This document shows, one piece after another, positions 1 to 8,728 of a stretch of 36,088 nt of DNA. A program made the position numbers and the translations under genes. The stretch spans positions 1 to 36,088 of the forward strand of contig JAJCYS010000006.1 in NCBI GenBank assembly GCA_029262815.1, written 5' to 3'. Under the pieces are notes generated by a model. That model did no database searches. It was given only the letters and a program-made list of their open reading frames with translations, and was not told where the DNA came from. Positions within the stretch are counted from its first letter, which is position 1. Every line of letters starts with the position of its first letter. Source of the DNA: Deltaproteobacteria bacterium. GTDB taxonomy: Bacteria > Bdellovibrionota > JAJCYS01.

Positions 1-66
1 ATTATTAGGATATTACCATGAAATACTGATTGAGTCAGTGTTTCGAGTTTGATAGATCTAATTTTT

Positions 67-1566
67 ATGAGGCAGATTAAGCTGAATTTTATTTGGGTCA
101 GTACTCTAGTGATTTTGAATTTTGTTGGTTGTCCATCACAATCGGATGCTGATGAGCTCCCCATAAAATCAAAAATCGAGTACTTTCAACTCAATCCTGA
201 AGAAAAGCAGAGCGCGATTCCATTATCTTCAGCAACAAACACATTTCTTGATAATGTATTAATCGAAAATAATATTGATCCAACTATACTTGCCAGTGCC
301 ATCATTGACATGACACTTGATGCTATCCAAGAGCTTCGTGATAGATCCTACCTCGACGTGCAACAGAATAGGTTGCTGAATCAATCTTTTTCCAAAAAGC
401 ATATGTACGGGGATAACTTCATCATTCACCTCTTAACAAATAGTCAATATTTCGAAACTGATACTTATGCATTGCCCATTTTTGAAACTGTCTACAAACG
501 ATTACAGAGATTTGCCCACACCTTAGATAACAAACATTTGACTCTACCGTATATTGCAAATGTGATGCTAAGGCTCTCTGAAGGACATATTGAGCTTGGG
601 TTATCAACTCCTAACATGCATCGACGTAAGATTGAGCAGCTTTTTAATAGGGGTGCAATTCCATCTGGTCATAACTCTCACCTTTATGTTAACCCAGAAA
701 CCCTCGGGCAAATTAAGACGCTCATGGTTACCTATCACTTAACTGAACAGGAAGTTGTAGATGGATTAATTACGTATGCCTATCGGCTTTTGAATCGGAA
801 TCGGTTGGTAACTGAGAAAAAACGTTGGGCTGAAAAATTGGATAAAAGTAAAAACTACCTGAATGTTTGGTACACAAATTCGGATTATACAATGGCCCGT
901 ATCCTCATCAATCGAATGCTTGCTGCCCCGTCAGGAGGTAAAAAGAGAAGAGTAGATTTCATTGAAACACCGAGCTTCAACAAATTGACTGAACTCATGG
1001 AATACAACTTTCAATCAGAAGTGATTTTCTTTAAAGCTATTACGGCACTTGTGTCTTTTGGCGTATCCATACATGAATTAGGTGAGAGGTATACGTTTAA
1101 ACAGCTGACAAAAATTGACCCCATTTATGGGATGCCTAAACTTGTTCAACTATTTCTTTTGCATAGGATTGGCAACCCAATTTATCCGAGACAAAAGACA
1201 TTTAAGGTCCCACTCTCTATCGCGAATGCTCTAGCTTATGTATCAAAATCATTGCAAGTGCCTACAAAAGGGATCCTAGATGTGTTAGTAGATTACGCTT
1301 TAGAAAATTCTGATCGTCAGGACATGAAAGCGGTTATTGGATCAAGAATCAATAAAGAGTATCAGTCAAAAAAAAGAAAAACCTTGGGTTTTCAATCGTC
1401 CAAAGAGGATACAAGCCTGTATAGTGAGCTCGATTTAAACGGAAGTCTAGTGAACCGATTTAGAGCTGAGATACTTTTATATGCACTTGAAGTTTTGGCT
1501 ATTCAAGCGCCCGATCAACTTCCCAATTTATCAAATTACTTGCAAAATATTCACTGTTCTAAATAG
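67..1566 (+). CDS. Orphan exported helical protein, possible lipoprotein
   Basis: I do not recognise a family. The frame is open from a TTG at 49, but the ATG at 67 gives a clean export signal: basic start (MRQIK), hydrophobic stretch at residues 5-20, then F-V-G-C at 19-22, a poor but possible lipobox. The mature protein of about 478 residues is polar and mostly helical. Segments near residues 206-241, 300-333 and 379-414 share a layout of a short strand, a helix, a turn and a second helix (for example YVNPETLGQIKTL and FKVPLSIANALAY, each followed by a helix rich in V, L and I). This looks like ribbon-helix-helix units, but in an exported protein, so it may instead be a helical repeat. It is convergent with the kinase-like gene that ends at 1607, and no operon partner lies in the window. 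No Shine-Dalgarno is obvious. Confidence 0.7.
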   Translation: MRQIKLNFIWVSTLVILNFVGCPSQSDADELPIKSKIEYFQLNPEEKQSAIPLSSATNTFLDNVLIENNIDPTILASAIIDMTLDAIQELRDRSYLDVQQNRLLNQSFSKKHMYGDNFIIHLLTNSQYFETDTYALPIFETVYKRLQRFAHTLDNKHLTLPYIANVMLRLSEGHIELGLSTPNMHRRKIEQLFNRGAIPSGHNSHLYVNPETLGQIKTLMVTYHLTEQEVVDGLITYAYRLLNRNRLVTEKKRWAEKLDKSKNYLNVWYTNSDYTMARILINRMLAAPSGGKKRRVDFIETPSFNKLTELMEYNFQSEVIFFKAITALVSFGVSIHELGERYTFKQLTKIDPIYGMPKLVQLFLLHRIGNPIYPRQKTFKVPLSIANALAYVSKSLQVPTKGILDVLVDYALENSDRQDMKAVIGSRINKEYQSKKRKTLGFQSSKEDTSLYSELDLNGSLVNRFRAEILLYALEVLAIQAPDQLPNLSNYLQNIHCSK

Positions 1567-1606
1567 AAATATGAGTTATACAGCACACTCAGAAGTGAAC
1601 TTAGAT

Positions 1607-2596
1607 CTATTCTGTTGCATTTAAAAAATTTTGAATTCGTTCCCAGGTATTATCAATGTATAATTTTGGGGTTCCTTGCATTTTTCTTTCTAGTGTTGAG
1701 TACGTAATCAGCCGAACTTCTTCTATGAGCTTTTCTTTTAACTTTTCTGGTAACTCAACAAAATATTCTTTATGCTTTGAGAAGCTACCATGGTATCTGT
1801 TAAATGTTAAATCACCATCAATTACAGAGATTCGGCCTTTTTCCCAAGCGAAATAATTAGACATGTCTCCATCTGAGTCTGCTGTAAAGTAGTTGTAAAT
1901 CATGACTAGATTTAAGGGCTGATCATATATTTTTTGGTAATTAAATATTAAACCATCTTTTTCCAAATATAATTTGCGCAATTTATGTAAAGTATCCCCC
2001 TCAAGGTATAACTGGCTGGTGTAATTTTTCCATTTACCATGTAGACGGGTGGCCGAAATTGGCACATAAAATGTGCTGAAAAACTGGCTGACACCATAGT
2101 GAGAAATTTCCGAATTAGCAACACTCGCATTTGAAGGTGATTTTAGAATGCCTTTCATTCCATTTTCAAAGTAGGCAAGGTAAATACGCCTGCGACCGCG
2201 TGTCCCGAGTCGTTCAGTTTTTAAAATTCTACCCTGAGATAAATACAGAGCTAAAGCGGATTCGAGTTTATCTGTTTCAATGGAAATTGCATTACTTTGA
2301 ATTTTCCATATGGCCTGATTGTATTGCTTTATGTTCATGTAGTTTCGGACAGCAGATAGAATCTCAATCTCTGTATTTATTTTATTACTTTCATACAGTT
2401 CTAAAGATAACTGAAAATCGGAAAATGCTTTTTCAAAAACTACAGTAGCTTCTTTTTGAGCTTGATGGATTTCAGGGTAAAAGATTTCAGTAATTTTTCT
2501 TTTAATAGTGTCTAAAGTACATGTGTATGCTGTAAGCGAAGTGCTTAAAGCAATTCCAACTATAAGGCTTTGTACAACATAACCTTTCCATTTCAT
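1607..2596 (-). CDS. Exported atypical kinase-like protein (FAM20/PI4K-type fold)
   Basis: The protein has 329 residues from the ATG at 2596. The open frame reaches 2656, but that would overlap the upstream gene, and M21 starts a proper signal sequence (hydrophobic residues 7-24). The C-terminal two thirds follow the order of an atypical kinase: a turn (LGTRGRR, 130-136), a strand ending in a lysine (GILK, K152), a helix glutamate (NSEISHYGVS, E163), a VP motif (179-180), a catalytic-loop-like DSDGDMSN (240-247) and a metal-binding-like VIDGDLTF (D260). Known FAM20 and PI4K-like kinases show an equivalent series (K, E, then D...N, then ID/LD with F). I infer a phosphotransferase acting outside the cytoplasm, but substrate and activity are unknown. 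Residues 30-120 are a helical domain of no known type. It lies 19 bp downstream of the SGxY protein gene and is probably co-transcribed with it. HipA is a less likely relative. Confidence 0.6.
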   Translation of the reverse strand: MKWKGYVVQSLIVGIALSTSLTAYTCTLDTIKRKITEIFYPEIHQAQKEATVVFEKAFSDFQLSLELYESNKINTEIEILSAVRNYMNIKQYNQAIWKIQSNAISIETDKLESALALYLSQGRILKTERLGTRGRRRIYLAYFENGMKGILKSPSNASVANSEISHYGVSQFFSTFYVPISATRLHGKWKNYTSQLYLEGDTLHKLRKLYLEKDGLIFNYQKIYDQPLNLVMIYNYFTADSDGDMSNYFAWEKGRISVIDGDLTFNRYHGSFSKHKEYFVELPEKLKEKLIEEVRLITYSTLERKMQGTPKLYIDNTWERIQNFLNATE

Positions 2597-2615
2597 ATTA
2601 ATTGAGGCAAGAAAA

Positions 2616-3530
2616 CTAAAATTCTTCTCGTTCCATCGTAATCGTATAAAAATCATCTTCCTCTACAAGGATTCTTCTACTCATCCACTTGTCTTCAGGT
2701 CTTTCGAATTTGAATTTAAGATTTTTAACCAAATATTCAAAAAGCCATTTTTTATCCATTGTGAATGTTATATCCATTAGATTTTTGTATCGATCTGAAG
2801 ATTCATCAAATGTAAAATTTTTCACGATGTTTTTTGTATCATTGCTACGGGTATCCATATACGTACCACTTTGAGTTGAAATGTATCGAATAGTATTTGA
2901 TCCATCTTGGAATAGAATATTACCCGCATACAAAACAGAAAGCCCAATCCCAAGTTCAACGTGTCCTGAATCGTGCTCATCAGGTGATATTCTAAGAATA
3001 TATTGATTGGTAGTTCTGTCGTGGTAAATAATGTATATTTTTGGATCGCTGTGAGTAAACGTTTGCACATCTTCAGAAGACTTGAGGTCGATAAATCGGT
3101 CATTTCCACCAAATTGACTATACAAATGAAAAAGTTCATCTCTAAGTTGGGATTCTCTCAAAGAATCATAATATGCTTTTATTTCATTTAAAAATTCTGG
3201 CATGTTCTTTGGAATATGTTTTTTTAATGTTAGCTCTGTCGGTTTTGGTATATGTTGTGCGAGTAAGAGATATGGCAAAGACTCACTGTCTATTACTTTC
3301 AAAATATCGCTTTGGTTTTTGCTGTAGTATTGGTTGATTAAACCCATATATGACTCGAGAAACATTGTGTACTGTTTATCAGGAATACAGCAAGGGACTG
3401 TCTTATTAAAAATACCCTCTTTATATTGGGCCTCAAACAAAGCCTTGACCTCTTTCTCTTTGTCTTCACACGAAAAGGTATTTAGTGAGATAGTTGAAAG
3501 AAATAAGATTAATGTCAATTTTCTATACAT
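2616..3530 (-). CDS. Exported protein with SGxY-type motif, partner of the kinase-like gene
   Basis: A 304-residue protein of no firmly known family. Residues 1-21 are a signal sequence ending T-F-S-C, so it is either a lipoprotein (C21) or Sec-exported. Residues 189-226 carry a recognisable pattern: GHVELGIG, SVLYAGNILF, then YISTQSGTY. This resembles a motif seen in scattered bacterial and plant proteins of the form H-x-L..G..V..AG.....G.....I.N.SGHY; here the last step is SGTY. I know the motif by sight, not by function. Further Cys residues (47, 48) could pair. The gene is upstream of, and 19 bp from, the kinase-like gene, so the two probably form one transcript. There is no Shine-Dalgarno before the ATG, and a candidate promoter puts the start of transcription only a few bases upstream. 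Confidence 0.65.
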   Translation of the reverse strand: MYRKLTLILFLSTISLNTFSCEDKEKEVKALFEAQYKEGIFNKTVPCCIPDKQYTMFLESYMGLINQYYSKNQSDILKVIDSESLPYLLLAQHIPKPTELTLKKHIPKNMPEFLNEIKAYYDSLRESQLRDELFHLYSQFGGNDRFIDLKSSEDVQTFTHSDPKIYIIYHDRTTNQYILRISPDEHDSGHVELGIGLSVLYAGNILFQDGSNTIRYISTQSGTYMDTRSNDTKNIVKNFTFDESSDRYKNLMDITFTMDKKWLFEYLVKNLKFKFERPEDKWMSRRILVEEDDFYTITMEREEF

Positions 3531-3541
3531 GAGCGTGGGAA

Positions 3542-3570
3542 AGTATATAGCAACACTATTTGCAAGTCAC
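3542..3570 (-). promoter_or_regulatory. Candidate sigma-70 promoter for the SGxY/kinase operon
   Basis: On the minus strand GTGACT (3570-3565) and TATACT (3547-3542) are separated by 17 bp, matching 4/6 and 5/6 of the sigma-70 boxes. The expected transcription start would be about 5-6 bases before the ATG at 3530, which also has no Shine-Dalgarno, so the message could be nearly leaderless. This was found by eye only. Confidence 0.35.
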
Positions 3571-3681
3571 TTGTTATTATATAACTTTGTTCTTAAATGA
3601 TTTCAAATACCTACCAACTGTGCTCGAGCCTCTAGAGGAACAAAAGCACCTTTTGAGCCCGTAGAAATCGCTGATACGAGC

Positions 3682-4302
3682 TTATTTTGGAAAAAAACGA
3701 AAATGATACCGGATTGGAAACGCAAATAGAGTGTCTTCAAGCTTAGGCCCTTCACCAATATTGTGATAGATCAGTGGGATGCCTTTAGGTGTACGTTTGT
3801 TTGAGACAATTCCAATGTGCGGAATAAACCGTTTGGTCCCGCCAATATTCCAGGTTACCAAATCACCTGGCTTATAATTAGCTGAGTTTCGAGTTCCTGA
3901 TAGCGTGGTTCCATATTTTTTCAAAAAAAATTCTAAATTAGGCACTCGCCTGTGATCAATATTTGTATCCGGTTTTTTAAGCCCCCAAAGGGGAGGGTAG
4001 CTCGAAAACCGCTGTTTCATGTCTTCATGTAAGGTCTTTTGAAAATCATACTTAAATGCTGATCGATAGCTTCGAATGATTAAATCTGTACAAACACCAA
4101 TTGATTTAGGGACATCGCCTCCCGGATAGTCCAATTTATGATACCTGCCATCATAAGTGACCGATACCTTCGTCCTGGAATCTGCTGCATCCAAAAGTTT
4201 TTTTACTTTCGCGAACTCCATCGGAGTGGCTTGAATCACTAATGAGCTAAAAAGAAGGCATACAAAATAGGTTACAAAGAATAAACATCTCATTTTCATC
4301 AT
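3682..4302 (-). CDS. DUF1287 family exported papain-fold-like protein (YijF-like)
   Basis: A 206-residue protein with a Sec signal (hydrophobic residues 7-24, likely cut after VIQA). The family is recognisable by YPGGDVPKSIGVCTDLIIR (59-77), PGDLVTW (145-151), PHIGIVS (161-167) and YHNIGEGP (179-186), in the usual order and length of DUF1287 proteins such as E. coli YijF. C71, H162 and the H180-N181 region are where an NlpC/P60-like cysteine peptidase or amidase would have its catalytic residues; a cell-wall or peptide substrate is an inference. The gene stands 150 bp upstream of the SGxY/kinase operon on the same strand and may or may not share its transcript. It is divergent from the histidine kinase gene. 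Three close ATGs (4302, 4299, 4293) are possible starts. Confidence 0.85.
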   Translation of the reverse strand: MMKMRCLFFVTYFVCLLFSSLVIQATPMEFAKVKKLLDAADSRTKVSVTYDGRYHKLDYPGGDVPKSIGVCTDLIIRSYRSAFKYDFQKTLHEDMKQRFSSYPPLWGLKKPDTNIDHRRVPNLEFFLKKYGTTLSGTRNSANYKPGDLVTWNIGGTKRFIPHIGIVSNKRTPKGIPLIYHNIGEGPKLEDTLFAFPIRYHFRFFPK

Positions 4303-4448
4303 CTTACTCGAAATAAATAGTTAAATACTAGGCATTAAATCAATTTATGTTTATACAGGATGGTGCTATCGAATGATAAAATATAAAACAAATATTCTAT
4401 AGCAAAAGTAATACAGAAAAGCCCTTAAGATGCCGAAATGGTTTATAT

Positions 4449-7400
4449 ATGGACGTTCTATCACCGCCTCGGGTGAACTCTAAAAATAGATCTGCTCTTC
4501 GACTGCCTCATTGGGTCAGTATTGGTATTGTTTTAGGCTCACTACTGCCAATCATGTTACAGGTTCTAGGCTTCTCATTTGATAGCCCACATTCAGGAAA
4601 TACGGGTGTTTTTTGGCATATCTTCCTAGAGTCAGCAACGGGCATCATTGCTATTTTGACTTGTATATTGGCTTTTACCCATTTCTCGATCAAAAAAGAT
4701 CTTGCAACACCCATTATTGGTATTGCTCTGCTTTGCTCTGGCGCAATGGACATTTTTCATACGCTTGCCTCTTCGCACTTAATAGCACACGTATCCTCAG
4801 AAACTCATTTTATCTCATTTACTTGGGTAATTTCACGAGCATTCAATGCCTTGATTTGTTTAGCTGGTGTAAGTGTCTTTCTGATCCGCCCCAATTTACA
4901 AAAGAAAAATAGTTTAACGCTTGTTCTTATCATCTCGTGTGTCATGATTTTATTGTCTTATTTTATTATGCACCTATGCGCTGTTAGCACCTCGTTGCCA
5001 CGAACGCAATTTCCTCACCTACTCGTGTCAAGGCCTTGGGATGTCTTACCCTTATTCATATACCTAATCAATGCGATCATTTTTTATAAATTTTATAAAA
5101 AATCTCCCAGCTCTTTTGCACATGCTTTGATTTTAAGTACCATTCCTCATGTAGTGACTCAACTTCATATGGCACTGGGATCTACACATATTTATGACGG
5201 CCATTTCAATATTGCCCATTATTTGAAAGGTTTGGCTTATTTAGTACCGTTTATTGGACTGTGTTACAGCTATGTTCAAGCGTATTTAGTTAGTTCACGT
5301 AATGAACGGTATTTATCAAAGGCAAAAACGTCTCTTGAAAAATCTCGTTCAATGTTGGAAGACAAATCATCAGTTTTAGAAAGTATTTTGAACAATATGA
5401 GTGAAGGCGTTTTAGTTGCGAACTTAAAAGGCGAGTTTGTTTATCATAATCCAATGGCAGATAAGATTATTGGCATCGGGTTTGATGAAAACAGTAGCCC
5501 AAAAGATTGGGCAACACGTTATGGCACATTTCAAATGGATCAGAAAACTCAGATTAAAATACAAGATCTACCCCTTTATAGAGCCATTCATGGGCAGCCT
5601 TCTCAGAATGTTCAAATGTTTATCCGGAATTCTGAAATACCTAAAGGTCGATTTGTGAATGTGAATGGATCACCCCTTAAAACACCGTCTGGCGAATTAA
5701 AAGGGGGAATCGTCGTTTTTCAAGATATTACAGAGGAACGGAACTACGAGGAACGCCTAAAAATCGAAAATATTGTCTCGGGCATTCTTCAGAAAGTGAA
5801 CGATTTGGCCAATTATAGTAATAATATTGATCACGCACTAAAGCTTATTCTTCGTGAAACGTGCTCGAAATTATCTTGGGACATTGGCCATGTGTACAAA
5901 AGCTCAACATGTGTTGAAAATCAACTAGAGCCTACACCCATTTGGCATTTTAAAAAAGACAAAAATCTATTTACAACTTTCGTCAATGTAACTCAAAAAA
6001 CAAATTTTTCTAAAGGGAAGGGACTGCCAGGACGAGTGTTTGTCTCAAGAAAACCTGCCTGGATTGAAGATATCGTAAAAGATCAAAACTTTCCTCGAAA
6101 TAAACTTTCTAAAAGCCTAGGGGTCAAAAGCGCATTGGGTATACCCGTTATTACTGGCAGTAAAACTGTCTATGTGCTTGAATTTTTCTCTCTAGAGGAA
6201 AAAAGTGAAAATAAGGCGCTTCTTGAAGTACTCAATACGGTTGGATTTCAGTTAGGACGTATTGTTGAGCGAAAACAATATGAAGCCGAAATTCTCAAAG
6301 CCAAAGAAAAAGCGTTAGAGGCAGCACGTGCAAAATCACAATTTTTAGCAACCATGTCACATGAGATTCGGACTCCACTCAACGGTGTCATTGGTATGAC
6401 CGGATTGCTTCTCGATAAACCATTAGATAAAGATACAAGGTATTTAGCTCAAAATGCTCGTGAATGCAGTGAAGGACTGTTAGCGGTTATTAATGATATC
6501 TTAGATTTCTCTAAAATCGAAGCGGGGAAGCTTGAACTCGAATCTATACCATTTAATGTTGAACACATCATAAAAAACTCTATTGAGGTTGTTAGATACA
6601 AAATCCAAACTAATCAAAATATTAACTTGTCTTATAAAATTGATACCAAAGTACCACGCGGTATCGTTGGAGACGCCACACGATTTAGGCAAGTACTTGT
6701 TAATCTACTTAGTAACGCTGTGAAATATACGGAAAAAGGAACCATCGATATCATAGTCAACGCAACTAAAACAAAAGATGACCAATTTGAAATTCAAGTA
6801 ATGGTTCAAGATACTGGTATAGGTATTCCAAAAGCCAAAATTAATTACTTGTTTGAGTCTTTCACGCAAGCTGACAGTTCTACAACTCGTAAATATGGTG
6901 GTACTGGACTTGGGTTGTCGATATGTAAGAATTTAGTAGAATTGATGAAAGGTAAAATATCGGCTAAAAGCAAAGTAGGAGTGGGATCTACTTTCCAATT
7001 TTCTATTTTAGCAAAACCGATAGAACTGGAATCCCGAGCAGAATTTAACTCAACACAATGGGATACTACTTTTCAAAAACTGTATCCTATGAAAATTTTG
7101 CTTGCAGAGGATAACCCTGTAAATCAGCAGCTTGGAATCAGGCTACTTGAAAAGTTGGGGTATCGAGCTGATGTTGCTGGAAATGGGATTGAAGTTATTG
7201 AATCCTTAAAACGTCAGGCGTACGATCTTATTCTTATGGATGTTCAAATGCCCGAAATGGACGGACATGAAGCGTCAAAGAGAATTCGATCTAACAAGCG
7301 GTTACCTCAACCCGTAATTATCGCTCTTACTGCTAACGTATTTACGGAAGATAAAAAAATGTGTTTGGCAGCAGGGATGGATGACTTTGTAGGTAAACCC

Positions 7401-7856
7401 ATTCTTCTACAAGAGCTGGTTGAAGCTCTGAAAAAACATGCCACTAGAAAGCACACGTACATAAATGCCGTCAGTACCGTTGAAAAAGAAAATAGTCCAT
7501 CATCACTCGTAGTTATTGACACTGAGCAAATACTGACTCAGTTTAAAGGGGCTGAAGATATTCTGGATGAAATTATTGTTCTTTTTAAAAATACGTACCA
7601 AACGATGCTTGACACAATCAATGAAGCCATTCAACAAAATGATGCCAATAAACTAGAGCAAGCAGCTCACTCCTTTAGGGGTACCGCCAGCCAGCTTTAT
7701 GGACGTAACTGCGCACAATTGTGTATGACATTAGAAAAAATGGGACAAAATAATTCACTTGAAGAAGCCAACCCTGTATTTAATCAACTTGTCACAGAAA
7801 CTAACCTTCTATGCGAAGCTTTAGAAAAGCTACTCAAGCAATCGAATGTTGCCTAA
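4449..7856 (+). CDS. Hybrid sensor histidine kinase (MASE3-like, PAS, GAF, HisKA, HATPase, REC, Hpt)
   Basis: A 1135-residue membrane phosphorelay kinase. Residues 20-290 hold about seven hydrophobic helices with the MASE3-like signature (AMDIFHTLA, then FTWVISRAFNAL). A coiled linker leads to a PAS domain (about 305-435), a GAF domain (about 437-610) and the dimerisation domain with phospho-accepting H638 (FLATMSHEIRTPLNG). The ATPase domain follows, with an N-box near 750, DTGIGIP near 790 and GGTGLGLS near 814. The receiver starts at M881 with acidic ED and phospho-accepting D931 (ILMDVQMPEMDG), and the Hpt domain ends the protein with H1074 (AAHSFRGTASQ). All residues needed for a His-Asp-His relay are present. 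There is no separate response regulator next to it, so the final target lies elsewhere or the kinase acts on a distant regulator. The stop overlaps that of the convergent MsrA fusion. Confidence 0.95.
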   Translation: MDVLSPPRVNSKNRSALRLPHWVSIGIVLGSLLPIMLQVLGFSFDSPHSGNTGVFWHIFLESATGIIAILTCILAFTHFSIKKDLATPIIGIALLCSGAMDIFHTLASSHLIAHVSSETHFISFTWVISRAFNALICLAGVSVFLIRPNLQKKNSLTLVLIISCVMILLSYFIMHLCAVSTSLPRTQFPHLLVSRPWDVLPLFIYLINAIIFYKFYKKSPSSFAHALILSTIPHVVTQLHMALGSTHIYDGHFNIAHYLKGLAYLVPFIGLCYSYVQAYLVSSRNERYLSKAKTSLEKSRSMLEDKSSVLESILNNMSEGVLVANLKGEFVYHNPMADKIIGIGFDENSSPKDWATRYGTFQMDQKTQIKIQDLPLYRAIHGQPSQNVQMFIRNSEIPKGRFVNVNGSPLKTPSGELKGGIVVFQDITEERNYEERLKIENIVSGILQKVNDLANYSNNIDHALKLILRETCSKLSWDIGHVYKSSTCVENQLEPTPIWHFKKDKNLFTTFVNVTQKTNFSKGKGLPGRVFVSRKPAWIEDIVKDQNFPRNKLSKSLGVKSALGIPVITGSKTVYVLEFFSLEEKSENKALLEVLNTVGFQLGRIVERKQYEAEILKAKEKALEAARAKSQFLATMSHEIRTPLNGVIGMTGLLLDKPLDKDTRYLAQNARECSEGLLAVINDILDFSKIEAGKLELESIPFNVEHIIKNSIEVVRYKIQTNQNINLSYKIDTKVPRGIVGDATRFRQVLVNLLSNAVKYTEKGTIDIIVNATKTKDDQFEIQVMVQDTGIGIPKAKINYLFESFTQADSSTTRKYGGTGLGLSICKNLVELMKGKISAKSKVGVGSTFQFSILAKPIELESRAEFNSTQWDTTFQKLYPMKILLAEDNPVNQQLGIRLLEKLGYRADVAGNGIEVIESLKRQAYDLILMDVQMPEMDGHEASKRIRSNKRLPQPVIIALTANVFTEDKKMCLAAGMDDFVGKPILLQELVEALKKHATRKHTYINAVSTVEKENSPSSLVVIDTEQILTQFKGAEDILDEIIVLFKNTYQTMLDTINEAIQQNDANKLEQAAHSFRGTASQLYGRNCAQLCMTLEKMGQNNSLEEANPVFNQLVTETNLLCEALEKLLKQSNVA

Positions 7857-8728
7857 GTCAATATTTTTTGTTTTTTGATATAGCACTGATGATACGATTC
7901 CGCTTCAGTAAATGGGCCAACCTGAACAATTTCTGTCACAATTGAATTTGAAAATCGACCGGAATGTTCAATATTTTCTTTTGATCTTATTGCTTCGGAA
8001 TGTTGTTCCACGTTATGTGTAAAAATAGCAGATCTATATTGTGAGCCATGATCAGGTCCTTGTTGATTGAGGGTTGTAGGATCATGGGTATTCCAAAATA
8101 TTTCAAGTAATTGAGCATATGAAATAAGAATGGGGTCATAGGTGATTTCAACAGCTTCTGCGTGACCAGTTGTCCCGGAACAAACTTCTTCATAAGTCGG
8201 ATTTTTGCTTTGCCCCCCAATATAACCGACACGTGTCTTAATGACTCCAGGAATGCTTTGAAACTTTTCCTCTACGCCCCAAAAACAGCCAGCGGCTAAT
8301 GTTGTTTTTTGTAACATTTTATCCCTTTGTTCAACAGTCAGTATAGTAAAGGATAATTGAGAATCTTGCCAAGACTTACATCGACGTTTTCCGAACACTT
8401 TGTAACGTATTCGAGCAATTAACATATAAATAAACGTGCCTAAGAACTTGGGTACCCACAGAAATATTTTGTACTTATAGAATCGATTTGATAATATTTT
8501 TGCAATTTGAGTCACAGCAGTTGCACCTGTATAACAATTTCCCTGTTGGATCAAAACTAAAGCATCTCGAAAGTCAGGAGGAAGGTGCGTCCAGGTTAAA
8601 TAGGGTTCAGCTAATTTATCTTGTAGTGGGAGGATTAAAAAGTTTTTTTCAGAATCTTGATCGATAACAAACTCGATTATCCCTTGGCATAGTCGACATT
8701 CACCATCGAACAGGATCAGCCCCTTCAT
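7853..8728 (-). CDS. msrA: Fusion: DCC-family thiol oxidoreductase (DUF393) plus peptide methionine sulfoxide reductase MsrA
   Basis: One 291-residue frame holds two proteins normally encoded apart. Residues 1-130 are a DUF393/DCC domain with FDGECRLC, giving a thioredoxin-like C11-x-x-C14 pair. Residues 138-291 are MsrA with GCFW (catalytic C148, nucleophile on methionine-S-sulfoxide), TGHAEAVEITYDP, FWNTHDPTTLNQQG, DHGSQYRS and a C-terminal YHQCY that could supply the recycling cysteine. Joining a dithiol domain to MsrA suggests self-contained or channelled reduction, which is an inference. M138 could start a free MsrA, but the frame is unbroken. The start is fixed by a 4-base ATGA overlap with the stop of the upstream acyl-activating enzyme gene, so the two are translationally coupled. 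No signal peptide, so cytoplasmic. Confidence 0.9.
   Translation of the reverse strand: MKGLILFDGECRLCQGIIEFVIDQDSEKNFLILPLQDKLAEPYLTWTHLPPDFRDALVLIQQGNCYTGATAVTQIAKILSNRFYKYKIFLWVPKFLGTFIYMLIARIRYKVFGKRRCKSWQDSQLSFTILTVEQRDKMLQKTTLAAGCFWGVEEKFQSIPGVIKTRVGYIGGQSKNPTYEEVCSGTTGHAEAVEITYDPILISYAQLLEIFWNTHDPTTLNQQGPDHGSQYRSAIFTHNVEQHSEAIRSKENIEHSGRFSNSIVTEIVQVGPFTEAESYHQCYIKKQKILT

Noticed and set aside
1607..2596. Toxin of the HipA type
   Set aside because: HipA lies in the cytoplasm beside a HipB antitoxin; this gene has a signal sequence and no HipB-like partner, and its residue series fits FAM20/PI4K-like kinases better.
8290..8330. Frameshift or stop joining the DCC and MsrA parts
   Set aside because: The frame is continuous through this stretch, with no stop and no slip-prone run, so the fusion is taken as real.
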